The notes beneath the pieces are model-generated. The model searched no databases, was not told where the DNA came from, and was given only the letters and a program-made list of their open reading frames with translations. DNA of 50,095 bases, from assembly GCA_002382445.1 (NCBI GenBank), contig DGAQ01000017.1, forward strand, positions 47,235 to 97,329, given 5' to 3'. The position numbers and the translations under genes are program-made. The stretch is from Porticoccaceae bacterium UBA4026 (GTDB lineage: Bacteria > Pseudomonadota > Gammaproteobacteria > Pseudomonadales > Porticoccaceae). Numbering within the stretch: the stretch's first letter is position 1; every line of letters begins with the position of its first letter. This document shows, piece by piece, positions 42,962 through 50,095 of this stretch.

Positions 42962-43995
42962 TATTCGACTAGTTTCCAATTTAAAGTTGTCCCAGCGCCC
43001 AAAGGAATCAGCTGAGTATCTCCGAAAGACAGACTGTCAGGAATCTGCCATGACTGTTTCTTCAGCACAATAGTCGCTGAGTTACGCGGCATCCCATAAA
43101 AATCAGGACCATTGGTGCTGGCAAAGGCTTCTAGCTTGTCCAAGGCGCAGGCTTGGTCAAATACTTCGGCGTATAGCTCGATAGCGCCATGATGGCTAAA
43201 ACAGCCGGCACAGCCACAGGCGCTCTCTTTTTCACCCTGTGCATGGGGTGCAGAGTCAGTGCCTAAAAAAAACTTATGACTACCGCTAGTAGCTGCTCTA
43301 ATGAGTGCCTGCTGATGAATATCTCGTTTTAAGATTGGCAAGCAAAAAAGGTGGGGGCGAATACCACCAACCAGCATGTGGTTGCGGTTATACAGTAAAT
43401 GCTGAGGTGTAATTGAGGCGGCGATATTGTCGCTAGCCGCGAGCACAAAATCGACCCCCTGTTCTGTTGTTATATGCTCCAAAACTATTCTAAGGTCTGG
43501 AAATTTTTTGGCCATACCACGCAGATGCCGGTCAATAAAAACGGCTTCTCGATCGAAGATGTCGATATCTGCGGATGTCACTTCACCGTGCAATTGCAAC
43601 ACCATGCCCACGTCCTGCATGGCTTCAAAAACAGGGTGCATTTTATCTAAATCGGTAACACCAGAGGCCGAGTTAGTGGTGGCCCCTGCGGGGTAATATT
43701 TACAGCCATGAATAAAACCGCAGTCTTTGGCCGCGCGAATTTCATCGGTTGTTGTATTATCCGTCAGATAGAGGACCATGAGAGGCTCCCAGGTCGACCC
43801 TTCGGGTCGTTGTGCCATAATCCGCTCACGGTAGGCGGCAGCATCAGCAACATGTGTTACTGGGGGGGTCAAATTCGGCATGATAATACCACGACCAAAA
43901 CCTCGTGCAGCGGCAGGTACGGTGGTTTCAAGAGCCTGGTTATCACGAAGATGCAGATGCCAGTCATCAGGTAGGATGAGAGATAATTTATCCAT
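42961..43995 (-). CDS. pyrC: Dihydroorotase (PyrC type)
   Basis: Third step of pyrimidine synthesis. Metal-binding motifs are all visible: DDWHLHLRD, the carboxylated lysine in GCKYYPAGATTN, LQLHGEV, VLEHITTEQG and FLGTDSAPH. NGPDFYG near the end is also typical. I take the ATG at 43995; a GTG at 44010 would add five residues and neither has a good ribosome site. It is translationally coupled to rnt. About 344 residues. Confidence 0.96.
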   Translation of the reverse strand: MDKLSLILPDDWHLHLRDNQALETTVPAAARGFGRGIIMPNLTPPVTHVADAAAYRERIMAQRPEGSTWEPLMVLYLTDNTTTDEIRAAKDCGFIHGCKYYPAGATTNSASGVTDLDKMHPVFEAMQDVGMVLQLHGEVTSADIDIFDREAVFIDRHLRGMAKKFPDLRIVLEHITTEQGVDFVLAASDNIAASITPQHLLYNRNHMLVGGIRPHLFCLPILKRDIHQQALIRAATSGSHKFFLGTDSAPHAQGEKESACGCAGCFSHHGAIELYAEVFDQACALDKLEAFASTNGPDFYGMPRNSATIVLKKQSWQIPDSLSFGDTQLIPLGAGTTLNWKLVE

Positions 43996-44122
43996 CAAAG
44001 AGGGTTCCACTGTTATGGTGTGAATGTTACCGCAAACAGAGACTGCCTCATAGTTTTTGTGGCAAAGAACGTCTTACTGAATCAAAATAAGACGAATTTG
44101 AGCTCTACCCTAGGGAATTTCT

Positions 44123-44890
44123 ATGCGTATCATCTTGCTAGCCAACAGAGACTTACCCAGCCATCTAGCGCTTAGTCATTTAGTTCGGCAACTTGGCGGC
44201 CACGAATTATCAATCTTTATCTCTGAAAAAGTGGGCTCAGATTATCGATTACCTTCTCCTTTGATGGCTTTGCAGAGCTTTGAACTTGAGTTATTACAAG
44301 ACGGACGGGCAAGCTTTGAGCAGTTAGCTAAGACAGCGGGGGGTTCATTACAGGGTTTTGTTGATATCGACAATAAGGTCAATGGTAAGGCGGGTATCGA
44401 GCGTATTAAAGTCAGTCAACCCGATTTAATTATCTCAGTGCGATTTGGCCTGATTATAGGGCAAGACATTATTAATATCCCCCGCTATGGTGTGATCAAT
44501 TTACATTCAGGTGTATTACCTAACTATCGTGGGGTGATGGCAACATTCAGGGCTATGCTCAATGGTGATGCCGATATAGGTTCGACCCTCCACTTTATTC
44601 AGGACTCAGGCATTGATACCGGAGATACTATTTCAGTGGCGACTATTCCCCTAGAGAGTCAGTCATCCTACTTATTTAATGTTCTATCACTCTACGGCGG
44701 CGGCGTTAAACAAATTGTGAATGCAGTTAGATCTTATTCAGACTCTACCACGTTGCGATCTTATCCACAGCGGGGCACCCCTGGTTATTTCACTTTCCCC
44801 TCGCTGACTGAGCTAAACCGTTTTTCCGACCAGGGCCATAAACTGTTCGACCCTCAAGAACGAGCTAAGATTAATCGGCTATATACTTAA
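44123..44890 (+). CDS. Formyltransferase-fold protein of unknown substrate
   Basis: A 255-residue stand-alone formyltransferase N-terminal-type domain. The catalytic triad of the family is kept: Asn126 and His128 in VINLHSGVLPNYRGVMATFRAML and Asp165 in FIQDSGIDTGDTI. It lacks the C-terminal domain of Fmt and does not look like PurN, whose motif is NIHPSLLPKYKG. Likely substrates are amino sugars or amino acids with 10-formyl-THF, but nothing nearby tells which. It lies between pyrC and argG, transcribed towards argG. Confidence 0.75.
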   Translation: MRIILLANRDLPSHLALSHLVRQLGGHELSIFISEKVGSDYRLPSPLMALQSFELELLQDGRASFEQLAKTAGGSLQGFVDIDNKVNGKAGIERIKVSQPDLIISVRFGLIIGQDIINIPRYGVINLHSGVLPNYRGVMATFRAMLNGDADIGSTLHFIQDSGIDTGDTISVATIPLESQSSYLFNVLSLYGGGVKQIVNAVRSYSDSTTLRSYPQRGTPGYFTFPSLTELNRFSDQGHKLFDPQERAKINRLYT

Positions 44891-44901
44891 AGTTAGACAA
44901 A

Positions 44902-44918
44902 GAGTGAATCCCTCACTC
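44902..44918 (+). promoter_or_regulatory. Perfect hairpin upstream of argG
   Basis: GAGTGA (44902-44907) pairs with TCACTC (44913-44918) around a five-base loop, in the 75-base gap between the formyltransferase and argG. It may be an operator or a weak terminator; no T-run follows. Confidence 0.35.
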
Positions 44919-44965
44919 GCTTCATGTAAAATTCGCGGCTAATTCACAAGTTAAGGGTTTATGCA

Positions 44966-46180
44966 GTGTCATCAATTAATAAAGTTGTTCTCGCTTATTC
45001 AGGAGGCTTAGATACCTCGGTTATCGTTAAGTGGCTTCAAGAAGAGTATCAATGTGAGGTGGTTACCTTTACCGCTGATATTGGTCAAGGTGAAGAAGTT
45101 GAACCTGCTCGGGCAAAGGCCGAGGCTCTCGGGGTTAAGGAAATTTATATTGATGATCTCCGCGAAGAATATGCTCGCGACTTTGTATTTCCTATGTTTA
45201 GAGCCAATGCTATCTACGAAGGTGAGTACTTGCTGGGGACCTCCATTGCCCGGCCATTGATAGCCAAAAGATTGATTGAAATTGCTAACCAAACCGGCGC
45301 CGAAGCTATTGCGCATGGTGCAACGGGCAAGGGTAATGATCAGGTGCGTTTCGAGTTGGGCGCTTATGCGCTTAAGCCAGGTATCACTGTTATTGCTCCT
45401 TGGCGCGAATGGGATCTTAATTCCCGCGACAAGTTAATGGAATACTGTGAGACCCACAACATTCCAGTGGAAATGAAGCGTGGTAAAAAGTCACCTTTTT
45501 CTATGGACGCGAACTTACTACATATATCTTATGAAGGTGGTAATCTCGAAGATCCTTGGTCTGAGGCCGAGGATGATATGTGGCGCTGGACGGTTTCTCC
45601 TGAGCAGGCACCCGATGTACCAACTTACATGACCATTACCTATGGAAAAGGTGACATTGTCGCAATTGACGACATCGCCATGTCGCCAGCCACCGTCATT
45701 GAGCACCTTAATGCTGTTGCTGGGGCTAATGGTATCGGGCGTTTAGATATTGTTGAGAATCGCTATGTGGGAATGAAATCTCGTGGTTGTTACGAAACGC
45801 CGGCTGGCACGGTGATGATGAAGGCTCACCGAGCCATCGAGTCATTGACGCTGGATCGTGAAGTAGCGCATCTCAAAGATGAGCTAATGCCTCGTTATGC
45901 AAAACTTATTTATAACGGTTATTGGTGGGCTCCAGAGCGAGTAATGTTGCAGACAGCGATCGATCAAAGTCAGGATGTGGTCAACGGTGAGGTACGCATT
46001 AAACTTTATAAGGGTAATGTGAGCGTGGTGGGCAGACAGTCTAAAGATAGTTTATTTGATGCTAATATAGCGACCTTTGACGATGACGGTGGAGCGTACA
46101 ACCAAGCAGATGCGGAAGGCTTTATTAAACTTAATGCCCTGCGCCTGCGCATTGCCGCGAATGCTGGGCGAAAAATTTAA
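44966..46180 (+). CDS. argG: Argininosuccinate synthase
   Basis: Joins citrulline and aspartate in arginine synthesis. The ATP-pyrophosphatase loop is VVLAYSGGLDTSVIVKWL. TADIGQGEE, YLLGTSIARPLIAK, AHGATGKGNDQVRFE and SPFSMDANLLHISYEGG are typical. The length of 404 residues is normal. The start is a GTG with AAGGGT upstream; an ATG five bases earlier is out of frame and opens only a 16-codon frame. Confidence 0.97.
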   Translation: MSSINKVVLAYSGGLDTSVIVKWLQEEYQCEVVTFTADIGQGEEVEPARAKAEALGVKEIYIDDLREEYARDFVFPMFRANAIYEGEYLLGTSIARPLIAKRLIEIANQTGAEAIAHGATGKGNDQVRFELGAYALKPGITVIAPWREWDLNSRDKLMEYCETHNIPVEMKRGKKSPFSMDANLLHISYEGGNLEDPWSEAEDDMWRWTVSPEQAPDVPTYMTITYGKGDIVAIDDIAMSPATVIEHLNAVAGANGIGRLDIVENRYVGMKSRGCYETPAGTVMMKAHRAIESLTLDREVAHLKDELMPRYAKLIYNGYWWAPERVMLQTAIDQSQDVVNGEVRIKLYKGNVSVVGRQSKDSLFDANIATFDDDGGAYNQADAEGFIKLNALRLRIAANAGRKI

Positions 46181-46413
46181 CTATTTTTGAAGGTGAACAT
46201 CCATCTGAGGAAATGTAATTTCCAATCCATTTCATGAGTGGCTAAGCTGCTGTAAATCCCGGTCAAGTCATTAGCGGATACTTGACCGAGACGCTCGATC
46301 AGACCCCCTACTGTCGAAACTGAAAGAGTACACTCGATCCCAGAATTAGCTAATTCTCTAAGGAGTACCCTGGGCATAAAGATGGGTTGATACGAGGTTA
46401 AATAAATCATCAA
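46177..46413 (-). CDS. Small hypothetical protein (78 residues)
   Basis: An open frame between argG and the threonine dehydratase gene, with a TTG at 46413 and an ATG at 46410 as possible starts. The product reads like a folded protein (MPRVLLRELANSGIECTLSVSTVGGLIERLGQVSANDL) with no signal peptide or membrane segment. I do not recognise a family. Its end overlaps the argG end by four bases in convergent orientation, the same pattern as other real gene pairs here. If it is not coding, 288 bases here would have no gene. Confidence 0.4.
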   Translation of the reverse strand: MMIYLTSYQPIFMPRVLLRELANSGIECTLSVSTVGGLIERLGQVSANDLTGIYSSLATHEMDWKLHFLRWMFTFKNS

Positions 46414-46468
46414 AAGTCTATTTTAGGTTATGCTATCTCCAATATATTTTCATTAAAGTAATAGCTCT

Positions 46469-47419
46469 ATGACCGTAACCCTAGGCGACATTAAAAAGGC
46501 CCACCAACGCATAAAGCCTTATATTCACTGTACACCGATACTGCAGAGCACACAGCTGAATAAACTGTTCACTTGCGAGCTATTTTTTAAAGCCGACAAT
46601 ATGCAAAAAGTGGGCGCCTTTAAGGCTCGTGGTGCCTGCAATGCAGTGTTCTCTATGACCAAAGAGGTCCTCGCTAATGGAGTTATAACTCATTCTTCAG
46701 GTAACCATGGCGCGGCCTTGGCTTGGGCGGCGGCAATGCGTAACATACCTTGTACGGTGGTAATGCCAGAAAATGCTCCCCAAGCGAAAAAGGATGCAGT
46801 GCTTAGCTATGGCGCTATCGTGGTGTACTGCGAACCAACGATGCTCGCGCGAGAAGGGACGGTGGCCCGGTTAATAGAGCAGCAGGGAGCCCGCTTAGTA
46901 CACCCTTACGACGATGACCTAATTATTGCCGGGCAGGGCACAGCGACACTAGAAACTTTGGCGCAGCTGGATAAGCCCGCCGATATATTAATGACCCCAG
47001 TGGGTGGTGGTGGACTATTGGGAGGCTCGGCTATTGTAGTTAAGCAATCTTCTCGGACAGGTATTACTCAGGTGATCGGCGCTGAACCAGAGGCTGCCAA
47101 TGATGCTTGGTTAGGATTCCGATCAGGGACCAGATTGACCGAATTTGTTCCCAACACCATCGCCGACGGATTGCGTGGCACGGTGGGGGTGCGCAATTTT
47201 GAGATTATCACTCAATATGTGGACGATATTTTGCTCTCATCAGAAGCGCGTATCGTAGAAGCGATGAAACTTATATGGACCAGATTAAAGGTCGTCGTAG
47301 AGCCCTCCGCGGCCGTTCCTTTGGCAGCCATTATGGATCAGCCAGAGCAGTTTAAGGGAAAGAGAGTGGCCATTATTTTGAGTGGCGGCAACCTAGACCT
47401 AGACGCCTTGCCCTGGTGA
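46469..47419 (+). CDS. Threonine/serine dehydratase (PLP fold type II)
   Basis: PLP enzyme of the catabolic threonine dehydratase/serine racemase group. Lys52 in KVGAFKARGACNAV binds PLP. THSSGNHGAALAWAA and the phosphate-binding PVGGGGLLGGSAIV are present. It has 316 residues and no C-terminal regulatory domain, so it is not biosynthetic IlvA. It could act as dehydratase or racemase; sequence alone does not separate these. Confidence 0.9.
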   Translation: MTVTLGDIKKAHQRIKPYIHCTPILQSTQLNKLFTCELFFKADNMQKVGAFKARGACNAVFSMTKEVLANGVITHSSGNHGAALAWAAAMRNIPCTVVMPENAPQAKKDAVLSYGAIVVYCEPTMLAREGTVARLIEQQGARLVHPYDDDLIIAGQGTATLETLAQLDKPADILMTPVGGGGLLGGSAIVVKQSSRTGITQVIGAEPEAANDAWLGFRSGTRLTEFVPNTIADGLRGTVGVRNFEIITQYVDDILLSSEARIVEAMKLIWTRLKVVVEPSAAVPLAAIMDQPEQFKGKRVAIILSGGNLDLDALPW

Positions 47420-47453
47420 TCTTTAATTCATTGCTCAGACGAAAATTGTACCT

Positions 47454-48350
47454 ATGACTTACCGATACTTTATTTGCGATGTCTTTACCAACCAACGATT
47501 CAGCGGCAATCCTCTAGCCGTGCTGCCTGACGCTGAAGGATTAACAGACCTTCAAATGCAGCAGATCGCTCGGGAGTTCAACTTTTCGGAGACAACGTTT
47601 GTTTTTCCTCCGCAGTTCGGTCAGACCCGCAGAGTCCGTATTTTTACTCCAACACGCGAGATTCCTTTTGCTGGCCACCCCAATATTGGAACAGCTTTTG
47701 CTTTGGCCCAAGAGGGAGCTTTTGGCTGTATCGATGGTCTCCTTAACGTTGTATTCGAAGAGGCTGCAGGATTGGTGCCGATTAGTATTAACCTAGATCA
47801 GCAGGGTAACATCAGTTGCGAATTAAAGGCACCAGAGCCCTTAAAACTGGGTAATGTCGTCTCTCCCGCTTTTATAGCAACTATTTTAAACCTAGATGAG
47901 TCCGATATTCGTATCAATACACACGCGCCCCAAGAGGCCTCGGTTGGGTTGGAGTTTTTATTTGTTGAATTAGGTACCCATGCCGCCTTGCAACGGGCGA
48001 GCATAAATTTGGAGCAACTGAGGACGCTGGCTAATCAGGGTTTAACGCCTCATATTCATCTGTACGTGATGAGTGACGGTGAATTTGATATCAAGGCGCG
48101 TATGTTTGCTCCTTTGGATGGTGTGCCTGAGGACCCGGCTACTGGGAGTGCAAACTGCGCACTGGTAGGCCTGTTGGCTCATTATGACTCAGCCGACGAC
48201 GGAGATTTTCGATGGCGCATTTCTCAGGGTGTTGAAATGGGTCGCCCCAGTGTCCTCTGCGGACGTACTGAAAAAAGGAATGGCGCGGTCACCGGAGTTT
48301 GGATGGCAGGCAATAGTGTATTGGTCAGTGCGGGACAGATAGAGCCATAA
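47454..48350 (+). CDS. PhzF-family isomerase
   Basis: Member of the PhzF/DapF-fold family. Catalytic Glu46 is in AREFNFSETTFVF, and IPFAGHPNIGTAFAL and VPEDPATGSANCALVGLL are signatures. The length of 298 residues is normal. In phenazine producers PhzF isomerises a chorismate derivative, but no other phenazine genes are here, so the substrate is unknown. It follows the PLP dehydratase by 34 bases and probably shares its transcript. Confidence 0.92.
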   Translation: MTYRYFICDVFTNQRFSGNPLAVLPDAEGLTDLQMQQIAREFNFSETTFVFPPQFGQTRRVRIFTPTREIPFAGHPNIGTAFALAQEGAFGCIDGLLNVVFEEAAGLVPISINLDQQGNISCELKAPEPLKLGNVVSPAFIATILNLDESDIRINTHAPQEASVGLEFLFVELGTHAALQRASINLEQLRTLANQGLTPHIHLYVMSDGEFDIKARMFAPLDGVPEDPATGSANCALVGLLAHYDSADDGDFRWRISQGVEMGRPSVLCGRTEKRNGAVTGVWMAGNSVLVSAGQIEP

Positions 48351-48447
48351 GCCTTATCCATCAGTTGAATTTTAAAGCTTCACTCCGTATTATCCTGCTG
48401 AAAAGAGAGAGATTATATTATACAGCTAGAACGCAGAATCAAAAGCC

Positions 48448-48462
48448 AACCCTGTTAGGGTT
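48448..48462 (+). promoter_or_regulatory. Hairpin or operator AACCCT-GTT-AGGGTT before the first VOC gene
   Basis: A perfect six-base inverted repeat with a three-base spacer, 30 bases upstream of the VOC gene start. It is followed by AT-rich sequence and the ribosome site AAGGAG at 48482-48487. It may be an operator or leader hairpin; no regulator is adjacent. Confidence 0.35.
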
Positions 48463-48492
48463 AATTACAATTAAGTTTTACAAGGAGTTAGT

Positions 48493-48876
48493 ATGTTTAG
48501 TCACATTATGGTCGGTGCAAGCAATATCGAAGAGTCAAAGAAATTCTATGATGCTATTCTCGGAGAGCTAGGTATTAAGCCTGGCATGATCGACCCCAAG
48601 GGTCGCTGCTTTTATTTTACTGAATCGGGTATTTTCGGATTGAGTATGCCGATTAACGGTGAACCAGCCTGTCATGGTAATGGCAGTACTATTGGTTTTA
48701 ATGTCACCGATACTGCCCAGGGCGATGCATGGCATGCTGCAGGGGTTGCCAATGGAGGCACTACCTGTGAAGATGCTCCCGGTGTGCGAGCTGGCGGTGA
48801 TATGGGCGATATGTATCTAGCCTATCTGCGCGATCCTTCAGGTAATAAGATCTGCGCGCTTTTGCGTATGGTCTAA
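48493..48876 (+). CDS. VOC (glyoxalase/bleomycin-resistance) family protein
   Basis: A 127-residue one-domain VOC protein starting MFSHIMVGASNIEESKKFYDAIL and ending YLAYLRDPSGNKICALLRM, the usual repeated beta-alpha-beta-beta-beta pattern. AAGGAG lies five bases before the ATG. Substrate is unknown. An earlier in-frame start is not needed. Confidence 0.88.
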   Translation: MFSHIMVGASNIEESKKFYDAILGELGIKPGMIDPKGRCFYFTESGIFGLSMPINGEPACHGNGSTIGFNVTDTAQGDAWHAAGVANGGTTCEDAPGVRAGGDMGDMYLAYLRDPSGNKICALLRMV

Positions 48877-48910
48877 GGGTTAACTAACCAATATATTAAG
48901 GCAGCAAGAA

Positions 48911-48960
48911 AAATTATCTTGGTCGGTTCTGTTCTTGGGACCGACCAAGCGTGATAATTT
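48911..48960. terminator. Long hairpin between the two VOC genes
   Basis: CTTGGTCGGT (48918-48927) pairs perfectly with ACCGACCAAG (48940-48949) around a 12-base loop. Outside it AAATTAT (48911-48917) pairs with ATAATTT (48954-48960), with a four-base bulge on one side. No long T-run follows on the plus strand. It could end the first VOC transcript or protect its 3' end. Confidence 0.5.
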
Positions 48961-48986
48961 AACCCAAAGGGCAGTTAAAATTCACT

Positions 48987-49433
48987 ATGAGTAACGCCAG
49001 TCAGCCACGTTTCCATCTCGCTTTTCCTGTTACCGACCTTGAACAGGCGCGGCGCTTTTACTGTGACCTTATAGGCTGTTCCACCGGTCGTGAGTCAGAC
49101 CGCTGGATTGACTTTGATTTCTTCGGTCACCAACTGGTCGCCCATTTAGTGGATCCAGCAGCTCACCCCTCCGCTGCGACTAATGCTGTAGACGGACACG
49201 CGGTGCCAGCGTCTCATTTTGGGGTGATTTTAGATTGGTCCCAGCATGAAATATTTGTCGCTAGACTGGAAGCCGCAGAAATTGAATTTGTGATCAAGCC
49301 CTACCTGCGCTTTGAAGGGCGGAAAGGCGAGCAAGTGACACTCTTTGTTCGTGATCCCAGCGACAACTATTTAGAGTTCAAAGCCTTTCGAGACATCGAT
49401 ATGTTATTTGATAAAGATATCGAAACTTATTAA
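48987..49433 (+). CDS. VOC family protein
   Basis: A 148-residue VOC-fold protein starting RFHLAFPVTDLEQARRFYCDLIGC and ending with TLFVRDPSDNYLEFKAF. Metal-ligand type residues are present: His in FHLAF, and Glu in YLEFK. It is not closely similar to the VOC protein at 48493. Its stop overlaps the convergent rnfE end by four bases. Confidence 0.88.
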   Translation: MSNASQPRFHLAFPVTDLEQARRFYCDLIGCSTGRESDRWIDFDFFGHQLVAHLVDPAAHPSAATNAVDGHAVPASHFGVILDWSQHEIFVARLEAAEIEFVIKPYLRFEGRKGEQVTLFVRDPSDNYLEFKAFRDIDMLFDKDIETY

Positions 49434-50095
49434 CTAATATGTCCCGTAGTTCGCACTCTCTTTGCGCCTTTGACAGGTTTGTCTTGAGACTTTCCGGCGC
49501 GAGCTTTTAGCGTGTTATCAATAATATTTTTGAGCGCAATTAATAGTCCCGTGACTAAGAATGCACCTGGCGGCAGGACGATGATTAAAAAACTGTAGTT
49601 TGGACCAAAGGGCTGGATAATCCAGTTCATGGCACTCGGCCCGAACAATAGGTGCATGTCGACAAATAAAGTCCCTTGACCTAATAGTTCTCTAATGGCG
49701 CCTAGTGCCACTAATACCAACAAAAAGCCCATTCCCATCATCAAACCGTCGAGAGCAGCAAGGCCCAGATTATTTTTACTGGCGAAGGCTTCTGCGCGGC
49801 CTAAAATGGCGCAATTGGTCACAATGAGCGGTACGAAAATACCTAATATTTGAAACAGATCATAGGTGTAGGCTTTCATTAGTAATTCAGCGCAGGTAAC
49901 AAAGGAGGCAATAATAATCACAAATACGGGCAGTCGAACGGCGTCGTTGACGTGATTACGTATTATAGACACTATGCTATTGGAGCCAATTAGCACCATC
50001 ATCGTGGCCAAGCCTAAGCCCAGTGCGTTGGCTACCGTTGAACTGACCGCTAACAGAGGACAGAGCCCCAATAATTGAACTAGCGCTGGGTTGTT
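49430..50095 (-). CDS. rnfE: Electron transport complex subunit RnfE/RsxE, 5' end outside the window
   Basis: Membrane subunit of the Rnf/Rsx complex, which moves electrons between NADH and ferredoxin with ion transport, or resets SoxR in enterics. LGLCPLLAVSSTVANALGLGLAT, GIFVPLIVTNCAILGRAEAFA and LPPGAFLVTGLLIALK are plain matches. The frame stays open to the right edge, reading NNPALVQLLGL, so only about ten N-terminal residues are missing. The rest of the rnf operon should lie to the right. Confidence 0.96.
   Translation of the reverse strand, partial: NNPALVQLLGLCPLLAVSSTVANALGLGLATMMVLIGSNSIVSIIRNHVNDAVRLPVFVIIIASFVTCAELLMKAYTYDLFQILGIFVPLIVTNCAILGRAEAFASKNNLGLAALDGLMMGMGFLLVLVALGAIRELLGQGTLFVDMHLLFGPSAMNWIIQPFGPNYSFLIIVLPPGAFLVTGLLIALKNIIDNTLKARAGKSQDKPVKGAKRVRTTGHIS

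Noticed and set aside
44961..45011. Out-of-frame ATG five bases before the argG GTG
   Set aside because: It opens only a 16-codon frame. It might compete for ribosomes, but nothing in the sequence supports a functional leader peptide.
1..50095. CRISPR arrays, insertion sequences, prophage or attachment sites
   Set aside because: No regular direct repeats, transposase or integrase motifs were seen; gene order is that of a conserved core.

Overview
The window looks like a chromosomal core region of a gammaproteobacterium. Gene order matches Pseudomonas/Cellvibrionales-type genomes in block after block: smpB-ratA-ratB-bamE-fur; dksA-gluQ-cbrX-cbrA-cbrB-(crcZ)-pcnB-folK-panB; serB-efp-epmA; zapE-rplM-rpsI-petA-petBC-sspA-sspB; dolP-diaA-yraN-lpoA/rsmI. 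Several sodium-coupled amino acid carriers, an Rnf-type complex, a moderate base composition and very tight gene packing suggest a marine, fairly streamlined member of the Cellvibrionales (SAR92/OM60-like). That placement is inference. I see no prophage, insertion sequence, CRISPR array, rRNA or tRNA.

Layout. 1-5.8 kb: cysZ (cut by the left edge), smpB, an NSS/SLC6-type transporter, ratA-ratB, bamE, fur and an AgcS symporter. 5.9-16.0 kb: one long minus-strand block, with glutathione peroxidase, panB, a deoxynucleoside kinase, folK and pcnB, then a 370-base gap holding a probable CrcZ-like small RNA, then cbrB, cbrA, cbrX, gluQ and dksA. 16.2-25.9 kb: sfsA, a Rieske ferredoxin, an M15 peptidase-cysE-dgkA operon, an AhpA/YtjB-like membrane protein divergent from serB, efp with its lysyl-modifying enzyme epmA, then cysE2, comF and zapG. 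26.0-32.1 kb: zapE, ribosomal proteins L13/S9, the cytochrome bc1 complex with fused b and c1 subunits, and sspA-sspB. 32.1-40.0 kb: thiolase, an envelope/SIS/LpoA cluster read leftwards, rsmI and malic enzyme. 40.2-50.1 kb: thioesterase, a second AgcS, RNase T, pyrC, an orphan formyltransferase, argG, a threonine dehydratase, PhzF, two VOC proteins and the start of an rnf operon.

Most notable system: the CbrAB regulatory module at 9.9-14.5 kb. The sensor CbrA keeps its transporter-like membrane domain and a complete kinase core. The response regulator has kept its receiver and DNA-binding ends, but its AAA+ core has lost the GAFTGA loop and a second internal segment, and the Walker B acidic residues are replaced. 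It therefore should not be able to activate sigma-54 polymerase. Just downstream, in the crcZ position, is a probable short RNA gene with A-rich Hfq/Crc-type repeats and a strong terminator. It is preceded by sigma-70-like -35/-10 boxes with a perfect palindrome abutting the -35, and I find no -24/-12 element. This reads as a carbon-catabolite-repression switch rewired from sigma-54 to sigma-70.

Other points worth a look: a cysZ gene with a perfect Shine-Dalgarno but no standard start codon at the right distance; a possibly leaderless smpB; a petB-petC fusion with an internal signal peptide; lpoA and rsmI start codons that overlap on opposite strands; two divergent cysE genes 4.6 kb apart; and a conserved-looking hairpin between two VOC genes.
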